The notes beneath the pieces were generated by a model. That model was not told the origin of the DNA. It did not search any database and saw only the letters and a list, made by a program, of their open reading frames with translations. From Mycobacterium sp. ITM-2016-00317 (GTDB taxonomy: Bacteria; Actinomycetota; Actinomycetes; Mycobacteriales; Mycobacteriaceae), in NCBI RefSeq assembly GCF_002968295.1, contig NZ_CP134399.1:5394001-5458000 (forward strand): DNA of 64,000 nucleotides, given 5' to 3'. Below are positions 36,122 to 45,130 of this stretch, in pieces; position 1 is the stretch's first letter; the number at the start of each line of letters is the position of its first letter. Both the position numbers and the translations under genes were made by a program.

Positions 36122-37387
36122 TTACCGGCCTGTGCCCGCGTACACGACGGCCTCTTCCGCTCCGCCGAGGCCGAACGCCTCGTGCAGCGCCGCGACCGCC
36201 CGGTCGAGTTCGGTGTCCTTGATCAGCACCGAGATCCGAATCTCGGAGGTGGAGATCAGGTCGATGTTGATGCCCGCCTTGGCCAGCGCCTCACAGAACG
36301 TCGCCGTCACACCGGGGTGCGACCGCATCCCGGCGCCGATCAGCGACACCTTGCCGATGAGGTCGTCGTAGAGCACGCGGGTGAAGCCGATCTCGTCCTG
36401 CAGCGCGGTGAGCTTCTCCACCGCGCCGGGCCCGCTCTCGCGGGAGCAGGTGAACGTGATGTCGGTCTTGCCGTCTTCGACCTTCGAGATGTTCTGCAGC
36501 ACCATGTCGATGTTGACGTCGACATCGGCCAGTGCGCGGAACACCCGGGCGGCGTAGCCCGGCACGTCGGGCAGCCCGACGACCGTCACCTTCGCCTCGC
36601 CGCGGTCATGTGCAACTCCGGTGAGGATGGCGTCTTCCATCGGGATGTCCTCCATCGATCCTTTGACGAGCGTGCCCGGCCTGTCGGTGTACGACGACCG
36701 GACGTGAATGGGCAGGTTGTACCGGCGCGCGTACTCGACGCAGCGCAGCATCAGCACCTTGGCTCCGGCGGCGGCCATCTCCAGCATCTCCTCGAAGGAG
36801 ACGGTGTCGAGGCGGCGGGCGTTGGACACGATGCGCGGGTCGGCGGTGAAGATGCCGTCCACATCGGTGTAGATCTCGCACACGTCGGCGTTCAGCGCCG
36901 CGGCCACCGCCACCGCGGTGGTGTCCGATCCGCCGCGGCCCAGGGTGGTGACGTCCTTGGTGTCCTGGCTGACGCCCTGGAAGCCGGCGACCAGCACGAT
37001 CTTGCCTTCGTCGAGCGCGGCCCGGAGCCGGCCCGGGTTGACGTCGATGATCTTCGCGTTGCCGTGGATACCGGTGGTGATGACGCCGGCCTGCGAGCCG
37101 GTGAACGAACGTGCCTCGGCGCCGAGGGACTCGATCGCCATCGCGACCAGCGCGTTGGAGATGCGCTCACCCGCGGTGAGCAGCATGTCCAGCTCGCGCG
37201 CCGGCGGGGCCGGCGACACCTGCTTGGCCAGGTCGAGCAGCTCGTCGGTGGTGTCGCCCATCGCCGAGACGACCACGACGACGTCGTGACCCGCCTTCTT
37301 CGTCTCCACGATGCGCTCGGCCACACGACGGATCCGCTCGGCGTCGGACACCGAGGATCCGCCGTATTTCTGTACGACGAGCGCCAC
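36122..37387 (-). CDS. ask: Aspartokinase (alpha, with probable internal beta start)
   Basis: A 421-residue aspartate kinase, first enzyme of the aspartate family pathway. The N-terminal kinase domain has [16 protein letters not shown] and [15 protein letters not shown]. Two C-terminal ACT domains ([36 protein letters not shown]) bind lysine or threonine for feedback control. The GTG start has GAAAGGTG upstream. Within the gene, ATG at 36640 (M250) has GGAGG eight bases before it. It would yield a separate 172-residue regulatory beta subunit, the known arrangement in Corynebacterium lysC. Confidence 0.96.
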   Translation of the reverse strand: MALVVQKYGGSSVSDAERIRRVAERIVETKKAGHDVVVVVSAMGDTTDELLDLAKQVSPAPPARELDMLLTAGERISNALVAMAIESLGAEARSFTGSQAGVITTGIHGNAKIIDVNPGRLRAALDEGKIVLVAGFQGVSQDTKDVTTLGRGGSDTTAVAVAAALNADVCEIYTDVDGIFTADPRIVSNARRLDTVSFEEMLEMAAAGAKVLMLRCVEYARRYNLPIHVRSSYTDRPGTLVKGSMEDIPMEDAILTGVAHDRGEAKVTVVGLPDVPGYAARVFRALADVDVNIDMVLQNISKVEDGKTDITFTCSRESGPGAVEKLTALQDEIGFTRVLYDDLIGKVSLIGAGMRSHPGVTATFCEALAKAGINIDLISTSEIRISVLIKDTELDRAVAALHEAFGLGGAEEAVVYAGTGR

Positions 37388-37472
37388 TGCTGCACCTTTC
37401 GATACCGTTTCCGAACCGCGGGAGAGATCCCATAAAGGATAGAGGTAATACGCACGTGGTTTTCCCCGCCGG

Positions 37473-37478
37473 TAGCCT
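37473..37478 (+). promoter_or_regulatory. -10 hexamer TAGCCT, leaderless promoter of the nitroreductase gene
   Basis: TAGCCT ends seven bases before GTG 37486 and supports that start over the GTG at 37456. Confidence 0.4.
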
Positions 37479-37485
37479 GCCGGGT

Positions 37486-38081
37486 GTGACCGCCGTGCCC
37501 GCCGATCGGTCGGCCGACACCTCGGTCCCGATTCACCCGCCGATCGCCCAGCGCTGGAGCCCCCGCGCGTTCGACCCGGAGGCCGCCCTGTCCCGGGAGG
37601 ATCTGCTTGCGCTGCTGGAAGCCGCGCGATGGGCTCCGACGTGGGGACGACGGCAGCCGGTCCGGTTCGTGGTCGGGGTGCGCGCGGACGCGACGTTCAC
37701 CGCGATCGCCGCGCTGCTGCGGCGCGGCAACGCCTATGCGGCGGCCGCCGGCGCGTTGATCCTGCTCTGCGCCGACGACGGCGACGATGAGAAAACCCAG
37801 CGCTACGCCGCGGTCAACGCCGGCGCGGCTATGGCCAACATCACCATCGAGGCGGTCTCGCGCGGCCTGATCGCCCACCCGATGGCGGGGTTCGACGGGC
37901 CGGCGCGGCCGAGGCCTTCCGGCTGGAGCCCACGCTGCGGCCGCTGATCGTGATCGCCGCCGGTCACCTCGCCGACCCCGCGCTGACCGCACCGGAGATC
38001 GCCGAGCGCGACCGGCAGCCCCGGCACCGCCTGCCGCTGAGCGACATCGTGCTGAACTGGGACGACCTGCCCGGAGCGTGA
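37486..38081 (+). pseudogene. Nitroreductase-family protein, frame broken by one missing base
   Basis: A member of the FMN-dependent nitroreductase family. The N-terminal part [33 protein letters not shown] carries the FMN-binding Arg and Ser region, and NAGAAMANITIEAVSRGLIAHPMAGFD follows. After FDG the frame fails. The other frame continues EAFRLEPTLRPLIVIAAGHL and ends DIVLNWDDLPGA, the usual C-terminus. One extra G in the GGG at 37897-37899 restores a 198-residue protein. GTG 37486 is chosen from the TAGCCT hexamer. It is divergent from ask; the substrate is unknown. Confidence 0.85.
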
Positions 38082-38115
38082 GGCGGCGGCCCTCACAGCC
38101 AGCTGCCAGCAGCTG

Positions 38116-38131
38116 GTTACGCGGCTGCAAC
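38116..38131 (+). promoter_or_regulatory. GlnR-like box 1, GTTACGCGGCTGCAAC
   Basis: Matches the actinobacterial GlnR pattern GTnAC-N6-GnAAC at every fixed base. It lies 103 bases upstream of the amt start. GlnR switches on nitrogen-scavenging genes when nitrogen is limiting. Confidence 0.65.
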
Positions 38132-38163
38132 GCGGCGCGACCATCCCTTTAACAGAAACGGCA

Positions 38164-38179
38164 GTAACTGTCAGTGAAC
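38164..38179 (+). promoter_or_regulatory. GlnR-like box 2, GTAACTGTCAGTGAAC
   Basis: A second GTnAC-N6-nnAAC element, 48 bp centre to centre from box 1, with T instead of G at the start of the second half. It ends 39 bases before the amt ATG. Confidence 0.55.
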
Positions 38180-38218
38180 GGCTCCACGCAGGAGCCGCAC
38201 ACTTGCAGGAGGACGTCT

Positions 38219-39472
38219 ATGGATACCGGGACGACCGCGTTCATGCTCTGCTGCATCATCGGCCTCACGCTGATGATCCCCGGCCTCGCGTTGTTCTACG
38301 GCGGCATGGTGTCGGTGAAAAGCTCCACCAACATGATGATGATGACGTTCGGCGCCGCCGCCCTCGTCGGCGTGCTGTGGGTGCTGTTCGGTTTCTCGAT
38401 GGCGTTCGGCACGAGCTACGGCGGTTTCGTCGGCAGCTTCACCGAGTTCGCCGGGATGACCAACCTGACCGAACCCATGACCACCGTGGCCGGGCTGCCG
38501 GTCAGTCTGTTCTCGCTGTTCCAGGCGCTGTTCGCCGCGATCACCGTCGCGCTGATCTCCGGCGCGGTCGCCGACCGGATGAAGTTCAGCGCATGGATGG
38601 GCTTCGCGGCGCTGTGGGCGGTGCTCGTCTACTTCCCCGTCGCGCACTGGGTGTTCGCGTTCGACGGCGTGGTCACCGAGGACTCGGTCGGCGGTTGGAT
38701 CGCCAACCGGCTCGGCGCCCTGGACTTCGCGGGCGGAACCGCGGTGCACATCAACGCCGGCGCCGCAGCGCTCGCGGTTGCGCTCGTGCTCGGCAAGTCG
38801 CGGACCTTCGGCCAGCTGCGCAGGCCGCACAACGTGCCGCTGACCCTGCTCGGCGCCGGCCTGCTGTGGGCCGGCTGGTATGCGTTCAACGGCGGCTCGG
38901 CGCTGTCGGCGGGCAACTCCGCGGCGATCGTGATGGTGACGACGTTCGTCGCGACCTGTGCCGCGACGCTGGCCTGGATCACGGTCGAGCGGTTCAAGGA
39001 CGGGCATGTGACCGGGGTCGGGGCGGCCTCGGGGGCGATCACCGGCCTGGTGGCGATCACCCCGGCCTGCGGCGCGGTCACCCCGGTCGGCGCGATCGTC
39101 CTCGGCGCCATCGCCGGCGCGGTCTGCGTGTACGCGGTCGGCCTCAAAGAGCGCTTCGGGTACGACGATTCGCTCGACGTGGTCGGCGTGCACCTGGTCG
39201 GCGGGGTGATCGGCACGCTGCTGATCGGGCTGCTGGCCAGCGACACCATGCCCAACGCCACCAACGGCCTGTTCTACGGCGGTGGCATCGACCAGCTGGG
39301 CAAGCAGGCGGTCGCGGCCGCCGCGGTGATGGCGTACTCGTTCGCCGTCGCGTTCGCGATCGCCTTCGTGCTGAAAAAGACTGTCGGCATTCGCATTTCG
39401 CCTGACGACGAGGAGAAGGGCATCGACGCGGCGTTCCACCGCGAGGCGTCCTACGAAATCCAACCCGCCTGA
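38219..39472 (+). CDS. amt: Ammonium transporter, Amt family
   Basis: A 417-residue Amt channel with 11 membrane helices. The twin pore histidines are H177 (GGTAVHINAGAAALA) and H325 (VVGVHLVGG); ALFYGGMVSVKSSTNMMMM opens helix 1. It conducts ammonium and also methylammonium. The start is fixed by AGGAGG eight bases upstream. Two GlnR-like boxes precede it. It leads a run of same-strand genes (glutamine synthetase-like, mgsABC-like, FAD oxidoreductase, regulator), which suggests uptake of ammonium or a methylated amine for this pathway. No glnK gene follows it, unlike the amtB-glnK pairing of many bacteria. Confidence 0.95.
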   Translation: MDTGTTAFMLCCIIGLTLMIPGLALFYGGMVSVKSSTNMMMMTFGAAALVGVLWVLFGFSMAFGTSYGGFVGSFTEFAGMTNLTEPMTTVAGLPVSLFSLFQALFAAITVALISGAVADRMKFSAWMGFAALWAVLVYFPVAHWVFAFDGVVTEDSVGGWIANRLGALDFAGGTAVHINAGAAALAVALVLGKSRTFGQLRRPHNVPLTLLGAGLLWAGWYAFNGGSALSAGNSAAIVMVTTFVATCAATLAWITVERFKDGHVTGVGAASGAITGLVAITPACGAVTPVGAIVLGAIAGAVCVYAVGLKERFGYDDSLDVVGVHLVGGVIGTLLIGLLASDTMPNATNGLFYGGGIDQLGKQAVAAAAVMAYSFAVAFAIAFVLKKTVGIRISPDDEEKGIDAAFHREASYEIQPA

Positions 39473-39579
39473 GCGAGGAGGCCGCCCGGTGCAGGTGTGT
39501 GTGCCTGCGCCGGGCGTTCGCCGTGCGGTGGGTTTCCTTGCGTGATACTTTGATTCACAACAAGAGACAAGGACTGGAA

Positions 39580-40887
39580 ATGGCTTCTGACCTGGCAACT
39601 CTGGCCGAGCAATCCGGCACGAAGTTCATCCTCGCGTTGTTCGTGGACCTGCGCGGCAAGCCGTGCGCCAAGCTGGTGCCGGTCGAGGCCATCGACCTGC
39701 TCGCGACCGACGGCGTCGGCTTCGCCGGCTACGCGGTGGGCGCGATGGGCCAGGAACCCAAGGATCCGGACCTGATGGCCATCCCCGATCCGGCGTCGTT
39801 CACCCCGATCCCGTTCGTCAAGGACGGCCTGGCGCTGGTGCACTGCGACCCGCACGTCAGCGGGGAACCGTGGCCGTATGCACCCCGGGTCATCCTCAAG
39901 TCCCTGATCCAGCGCTGCGCGGATGCCGGGTTCGAGCCGTGGGTGGGCGCCGAGGTCGAGTATTTCCTGTTGTCCCGCAACGACGACGGCAGCGTCGCGG
40001 TCGCCGACACCGCCGACACCGCCGCCCAGCCCTGCTACGACGCCCGCGGGGTCACCCGGATGTATGACCACCTGACCGCCGTATCGACGGCGATGAATCA
40101 GCTGGGCTGGTCCAACTATGCCAACGACCACGAGGACGGCAACGGCCAGTTCGAGCAGAACTTCGAGTTCGCCGACGCGTTGACCACCGCCGACCGGGTG
40201 ATCACCCTGCGCTACCTGCTGTCGATGATCGCCGCCGAGCGCGGCATGATCGCCACCTTCATGCCGAAGCCGTTCGGCGACAAGACCGGCAGCGGCCTGC
40301 ACTTCCACCTGTCGCTGACCAGCGCGGGCACCCCGGTGTTCCCCGCCGAGGAGGACGGCCGGGGGCTCGGCCTGTCCGACACCGCCTACGGGTTCATCGG
40401 CGGCATCCTCGACCACGCCTGCGCGCTGCAGGCGGTGGTCGCCCCGACCGTCAACTCCTACAAGCGCACCGGCGCGGTGTCGACGTCGTCGGGCGCGTCC
40501 TGGGCGCCCAGGCTGCCCACCTACGGCGGCAACGACCGCACCCACTACATCCGCGTCCCCGACTCCGACCGGATCGAGATGCGCGGCGGGGACGGTTCGG
40601 CCAACCCGTATCTGGCGATCGCGGCGGCGCTCGGCGCGGGGATCGACGGCATCAAACGCAGCACCGATCCCGGCGCCGTCGGGCAGGGTGTCAGCGCCCG
40701 GACGCTGCCGCCCACCCTGCTGCACGCGATCGAGGATTTCGAGACCGACCCGGTGGTGACCGGCGTGCTCGACACCGCGGGCCCGGGCGTCGCGGAGTAC
40801 TTCGCGCGCGTCAAACGCGAGGAGTTCTTCGCCTATCACAGCTCGGTCAGCCCGTGGGAGCTCGACCAGTACCTCACGGCCTTCTGA
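39580..40887 (+). CDS. Glutamine synthetase-like ligase (GlnT/GMAS type)
   Basis: A 435-residue member of the glutamine synthetase superfamily, type III/GlnT branch, which includes gamma-glutamylmethylamide synthetase. The ATP/metal site is seen in VGAEVEYFLLSR, NGQFEQNFEFADALTTADRV and GSGLHFHLSL. NSYKRTGAVSTSSGASWAPR and RIEMRGGDGSANPYLAIAA are the glutamate site. It should ligate glutamate to ammonia or a small amine. Context argues for an amine: three MgsABC-like genes and an FAD dehydrogenase follow. The start at 39580 has AAGGA nearby. It is not the housekeeping GlnA1, which lies elsewhere in mycobacteria. Confidence 0.9.
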   Translation: MASDLATLAEQSGTKFILALFVDLRGKPCAKLVPVEAIDLLATDGVGFAGYAVGAMGQEPKDPDLMAIPDPASFTPIPFVKDGLALVHCDPHVSGEPWPYAPRVILKSLIQRCADAGFEPWVGAEVEYFLLSRNDDGSVAVADTADTAAQPCYDARGVTRMYDHLTAVSTAMNQLGWSNYANDHEDGNGQFEQNFEFADALTTADRVITLRYLLSMIAAERGMIATFMPKPFGDKTGSGLHFHLSLTSAGTPVFPAEEDGRGLGLSDTAYGFIGGILDHACALQAVVAPTVNSYKRTGAVSTSSGASWAPRLPTYGGNDRTHYIRVPDSDRIEMRGGDGSANPYLAIAAALGAGIDGIKRSTDPGAVGQGVSARTLPPTLLHAIEDFETDPVVTGVLDTAGPGVAEYFARVKREEFFAYHSSVSPWELDQYLTAF

Positions 40888-40921
40888 GCCGTATTCACCT
40901 CCACAGGAAAGGGATTGCGCC

Positions 40922-41830
40922 ATGTGCGGGATCGTCGGGTTGCATCTGCGGACGCCCGAGCTGTACCCCCGGCTCGGGGAACTGCTGACCGGGATGCTCT
41001 GCGAGATGGGCGATCGCGGCAGCGACTCGGCCGGGGTCGCCGTCTACGGCAACGCCGCGTGGTCGCCGCCGGGAGCCGGTTGCGTGTCGGTGGCCGACCT
41101 CGGCACCGGGCGCGCCGAGGAGGCCGACCAGGTCGCCGCCGCTGTGGCCGCCGCGCTGGGAAGTGACGTCTCGGGGGTCGCCGTCGGAGCCAGCCACGTG
41201 CTGTCCGCGGACGTGGCCTCCGAGCTCCTGCTGTCCGCGCTGCGTTCGGCCTATCCTGACGCGCTGGTCGCCGGGTTCGGCCCGGACGTCGCGGTGCTCA
41301 AGGGCGTCGGGCACCCCCGCGAGCTCACCGACGGGTGGGGCCTGACCGCCGCGCACGGCTGGCAGGGCGTCGGGCACACCCGGATGGCCACCGAGTCGGC
41401 GGTGACGCCGGCCGGCTGCCACCCGTACTCGGTCGGCTCGGGCCAGTGCATGGTGCACAACGGCTCCTTCGCCAACCACGCCACCATCCGCCGCGAACTG
41501 CGCGCCGCGGGCGTCACGTTCGACAGCGAGAACGACACCGAGGTGGGCGCCCGCTTCATCGCCGGGCTGCTGGCGCAGGGCCGCGATGTCGAGAGCGCAC
41601 TGAAGGAACTCTGCGCCACCTTCGACGGCTTCTACACGCTGCTGGTCTCCAACCGCGACTCGTTCGCGGTGGTCCGCGACGCGATCGCGTGCAAGCCGGC
41701 GGTGATCGCCGAGACCGCCGACTGGGTGGCGATGGGCAGTGAATACCGCGCGCTGGCAGCGCTTCCCGGCGTCGAGCAGGCGCGGATCTGGGAACCCGAA
41801 CCCGAGGTGGTGTACGCATGGAGCAGGTGA
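40922..41830 (+). CDS. Class II glutamine amidotransferase subunit (MgsA/GlxB-like)
   Basis: A 302-residue stand-alone amidotransferase domain, like the N-terminal domain of glutamate synthase. The nucleophile is Cys2 (MCGIVGLHL). MGDRGSDSAGVAVYG, VGHTRMATESAVTPAGCHP and MVHNGSFANHATIRREL shape the glutamine pocket. In the N-methylglutamate pathway the homologous MgsA hydrolyses the gamma-glutamyl amide. AGGAAAGGGA precedes the ATG. Its end overlaps the next gene by 13 bases. Confidence 0.9.
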   Translation: MCGIVGLHLRTPELYPRLGELLTGMLCEMGDRGSDSAGVAVYGNAAWSPPGAGCVSVADLGTGRAEEADQVAAAVAAALGSDVSGVAVGASHVLSADVASELLLSALRSAYPDALVAGFGPDVAVLKGVGHPRELTDGWGLTAAHGWQGVGHTRMATESAVTPAGCHPYSVGSGQCMVHNGSFANHATIRRELRAAGVTFDSENDTEVGARFIAGLLAQGRDVESALKELCATFDGFYTLLVSNRDSFAVVRDAIACKPAVIAETADWVAMGSEYRALAALPGVEQARIWEPEPEVVYAWSR

Positions 41831-42513
41831 GCGATCCGAGGACATTCGACCTGCGGACGACTCCGCTGCGCGAGGTCAACGGCGCACTGCACGCGCCGGA
41901 GCTGACCGGCGACTTCCGCATCGAGCATCCGGCCGGGGCGCACAACGTCGCGGTCGGACTCGACGCGCCGGTCACCGTCACCGTGGAGGGTCACGTCGGC
42001 TACTACGCCGCGGGCATGAACCAGCACGCCGACGTGATCATCAACGGCAACGCCGGAACCGGTGTGGCCGAGAACATGATGAGTGGCTCGGTATGGGTGA
42101 AAGGCGATGCGTCGCAATCGGCCGGCGCCACCGCGCACGGCGGGCTGCTGGTGATCGAGGGCAACGCCGCCGCGCGGTGCGGCATCTCGATGAAGGGCGT
42201 CGACATCGTCGTCGGCGGCGACGTCGGGCACATGAGCGCGTTCATGGCCCAGGCCGGGCGGCTGGTCGTGCGCGGCGACGCGGGCGAGGCGCTCGGCGAC
42301 TCCATCTACGAGGCCCGGCTGTACGTGCGCGGCGAGGTCGCCTCCCTCGGGGCGGACTGCATCGTCAAGCCGATGCGCGACGAGCACCACCAAGAGCTCG
42401 CCATGCTGCTCAAGGCGGCGGGATTCGAGGGTGACGACACCACCGCCTACACCCGGTACGGGTCGGCCCGATCGCTGTACCACTTCCACGTCGACAATGC
42501 AGGTGCCTACTGA
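41818..42513 (+). CDS. GXGXG-repeat glutamate synthase subunit (MgsB/GlxC-like)
   Basis: A 231-residue beta-helix protein like the C-terminal GXGXG domain of glutamate synthase, also seen in formylmethanofuran dehydrogenase subunit C. The repeats are visible as VTVEGHVGYYAAGMNQHADV, IINGNAGTGVAENMMSG, GGLLVIEGNAAARCGISM and VVGGDVGHMSAFMAQAG. It probably has a structural role in linking amidotransferase and synthase subunits. It overlaps mgsA by 13 bases and mgsC by one (TGATG). Confidence 0.9.
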   Translation: MEQVSDPRTFDLRTTPLREVNGALHAPELTGDFRIEHPAGAHNVAVGLDAPVTVTVEGHVGYYAAGMNQHADVIINGNAGTGVAENMMSGSVWVKGDASQSAGATAHGGLLVIEGNAAARCGISMKGVDIVVGGDVGHMSAFMAQAGRLVVRGDAGEALGDSIYEARLYVRGEVASLGADCIVKPMRDEHHQELAMLLKAAGFEGDDTTAYTRYGSARSLYHFHVDNAGAY

Positions 42514-43883
42514 TGAGCAACAGTCCTGACGACCGCGCGCGGCTCGGCCTGCGCGAATCGGCGACCTTCGACCGGGCCACCATCGCGGCGATCCAGCGGG
42601 CCGCCGACACCGGTATCTACGACATCCGCGGCTGGGGCGCCAAACGTCCGCTCCCCCATTTCGACGACCTGCTGTTCCTCGGCGCGTCGATGTCGCGCTA
42701 CCCGCTGGAGGGCTACCGGGAACGCTGCGCCACCGACGTGGTGCTCGGCGACCGCTTCGCCAAACACCCTCTGCACCTGGAGATCCCGGTCACCATCGCG
42801 GGCATGAGCTTCGGCGCGCTGTCCGGTCCGGCCAAGGAGGCCCTCGGCCGCGGTGCCAGCGAGGTCGGCACGTCCACCACGACCGGTGACGGCGGCATGA
42901 CCCCGGAGGAACGCGGGCAGAGCAAGTACCTGGTGTACCAGTACCTGCCGTCGCGGTACGGGATGAACCCGGACGATCTGCGCAAGGCCGACGCGATCGA
43001 GGTGGTGCTCGGGCAGGGCGCCAAACCCGGTGGCGGCGGAATGCTGCTGGGGCAGAAGATCTCCGAGCGGGTCGCGGGCATGCGCACCCTGCCCCAGGGC
43101 ATCGACCAGCGCTCGGCGTGCCGCCATCCCGACTGGACCGGACCCGATGATCTGACCATCAAGATCAACGAGCTGCGCGAGCTCACAGACTGGGAGAAAC
43201 CGATCTACGTGAAGGTCGGCGCCACCCGCACCTACTACGACGTCAAGCTCGCGGTGCACGCCGGGGCCGACGTCGTGGTGGTCGACGGCATGCAGGGCGG
43301 CACCGCCGCCACCCAGGAGGTCTTCATCGAGCACGTCGGGATCCCGACGCTGGCCGCGATCCCGCAGGCGGTGCAGGCGCTGCAGGAACTGGGAGTTCAC
43401 AGGGCCGGGGCGAGCGGAGCGACGGGGAGAAAAGGAGTGCAGTTGATCGTCTCGGGCGGCATCCGCAACGGCGCGGACGTGGCCAAGGCGCTGGCGCTGG
43501 GCGCCGACGCGGTCGCGATCGGCACCGCGGCGCTGATCGCGCTCGGCGACAACCATCCGCGCTACGCCGCCGAGTACGAGAAGCTCGGCAGCGCAGCGGG
43601 TTTCTTCGACGACTTCCAGGACGGCAGGGATCCCGCGGGGATCAGCACCCAGGACCCGGAACTGGCCGCGCGCTTCGACCCGATCGCCGGCGGGCACCGG
43701 CTGGCCAACTACCTGCGGGTGCTGACGATGGAGGCCCAGACCATCGCGCGTGCCTGCGGCAAGTCCCACGTCTGCCATCTGGAGCCCGACGACCTGGTCG
43801 CGGTCAGCATCGAGGCCGCGGCGATGGCCAGGATTCCGCTGGCGGGCACCGACTGGATCCCGGGACGAGGCGGCACCTGGTGA
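42513..43883 (+). CDS. FMN-binding glutamate synthase-type subunit (MgsC/GlxD-like)
   Basis: A 456-residue protein with the FMN/iron-sulfur synthase barrel of glutamate synthase. Motifs are ITIAGMSFGALSGPAKEAL, TSTTTGDGGMTPEERGQSKY, KPGGGGMLLGQKIS, VVVDGMQGGTAATQEVF and the FMN phosphate site LIVSGGIRNGADVAKALALGADAVAIG. The Cys residues near CGKSHVC could hold the Fe-S cluster. An unusual 12-residue insert (about RAGASGATGRKG) sits just before the FMN phosphate strand and is coded by a dispersed DNA repeat. The subunit would make glutamate or N-methylglutamate with MgsA and MgsB. Confidence 0.9.
   Translation: MSNSPDDRARLGLRESATFDRATIAAIQRAADTGIYDIRGWGAKRPLPHFDDLLFLGASMSRYPLEGYRERCATDVVLGDRFAKHPLHLEIPVTIAGMSFGALSGPAKEALGRGASEVGTSTTTGDGGMTPEERGQSKYLVYQYLPSRYGMNPDDLRKADAIEVVLGQGAKPGGGGMLLGQKISERVAGMRTLPQGIDQRSACRHPDWTGPDDLTIKINELRELTDWEKPIYVKVGATRTYYDVKLAVHAGADVVVVDGMQGGTAATQEVFIEHVGIPTLAAIPQAVQALQELGVHRAGASGATGRKGVQLIVSGGIRNGADVAKALALGADAVAIGTAALIALGDNHPRYAAEYEKLGSAAGFFDDFQDGRDPAGISTQDPELAARFDPIAGGHRLANYLRVLTMEAQTIARACGKSHVCHLEPDDLVAVSIEAAAMARIPLAGTDWIPGRGGTW
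43407..43427 (+). repeat. Dispersed repeat inserted in frame in the mgsC-like gene
   Basis: GGGGCGAGCGGAGCGACGGG matches the 20-bp repeat in the ask-asd gap except at one base. Here it codes part of an insert absent from the normal family alignment, and the reading frame is kept. Confidence 0.55.
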
Positions 43884-43914
43884 TGAGCGCTTGCGCGAAG
43901 AGGAGACGGCCGTG

Positions 43915-45119
43915 ATGAACGAGACCGCGGACGTCGTCATCGTCGGCGGCGGGCTGGAGGGAGCCGCGGCAGCGTGGGCGCTGAGCCGGCGCGGCGTCAC
44001 TGATGTCGTTGTCGTCGAACGCAACACGGTCGGCTCCGGGATGACCGGCAAGTCCAGCGGCATCATCCGGTGCCACTACGGGGTGAGCTCGCTGGCCGCG
44101 ATGGCCGCCGACGGCCTCGAGGTGTTCGAGAACGCTCCGGACCTTCTGGGCGATCAGGCACTCGACATCGGGTTCCGCCAGACCGGCTACGTGGTCGGCG
44201 TCGGCGAACAGAACGTCGACGCGCTGCGCAAAAGCCTTGCCGCGCAACGTGCCGTCGGGGTGGAGACCGAGGAGATCGACAAGTCCGAGGTCGCGAAGCT
44301 GTGGCCGTTCGCGGACCTGACGCCGTTCGCGGCGTTCGGCTGGGAGCGCCGCGGCGGATACGGCGACGCGTACCAGACCGCGCAGGCGTTCGCGATGGCG
44401 GCGCGCGCGGCCGGAGTGCGGGTGCGCCAAGGCGCCGCGGTGACGCAGCTGCTCGTCGACGGTGAGCGGGTGACCGGGGTGCGCACCGCCGACGGCGCCG
44501 AGATCTCGGCCGGACGGTCGTCGTCGCCACCGGGGCCTGGACCCGCCCGTTCCTCGCGCCCTACGGCATGGACGTGCCGATCAAGGTCATCCGCGAGCAG
44601 ATCGTGATGATCGACCCCGGCGTCCCGACCGGCCCCGTGCCGGTGTTCTCCGATCTGGTGTCGCTGCAGTACGTGCGCCCCGAGGTCGGCGGGGAGATCC
44701 TGTTCGGCAACAGCGACCTGCCCGGCTACGACGCGATCGAGCCGGCGGACCCCGACGACTACCTGAACCGGGCCACCGACGACTTCGTCGACGTCACCGT
44801 CGACAAGGTCGGCACCCGCTTCCCCGGCTTCCCTGACGCCGCGATCCGCGCCAGCTACGCGGGCTGCTACGACGTCACCCCGGACTGGAACCCGATCATC
44901 TCAGCCGCGCCGCTGGACGGGCTGATCGTCGCGGCCGGGTTCAGCGGGCACGGCTTCAAGATCTCCCCTGCCGTGGGCCGGCTGGTCGCCGACCTCGTCG
45001 TAGACGGCCACAGCAGCGATTCCCGGATCCCGGCCTCGGACTTCCGGTGGTCCCGGTTCGCCGAGGGCGATCCGCTCAAGACCCCCTACCCGTACCTCGG
45101 GGCCGGCCAGATGCGTTAG
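43915..45119 (+). pseudogene. DAO/sarcosine-oxidase-type FAD oxidoreductase, frame broken by one missing base
   Basis: An FAD-dependent amine or D-amino acid dehydrogenase-type protein. The Rossmann loop is DVVIVGGGLEGAAAAWALS; VERNTVGSGMTGKSSGIIRCH places the FAD ribityl contact. After ADGAEISAG the frame is lost; the other frame continues VVVATGAWTRPFLAPYGMDV and runs to YDVTPDWNPIIS, GFSGHGFKISPAVGRLVADL and the C-terminus. Restoring one G at 44512-44513 gives about 401 residues. AGGAG lies nine bases before ATG 43915. In methylotrophs N-methylglutamate dehydrogenase has four subunits; this single gene could play that part. Role inferred from context. Confidence 0.82.
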
Positions 45120-45130
45120 ACAGGACAACT

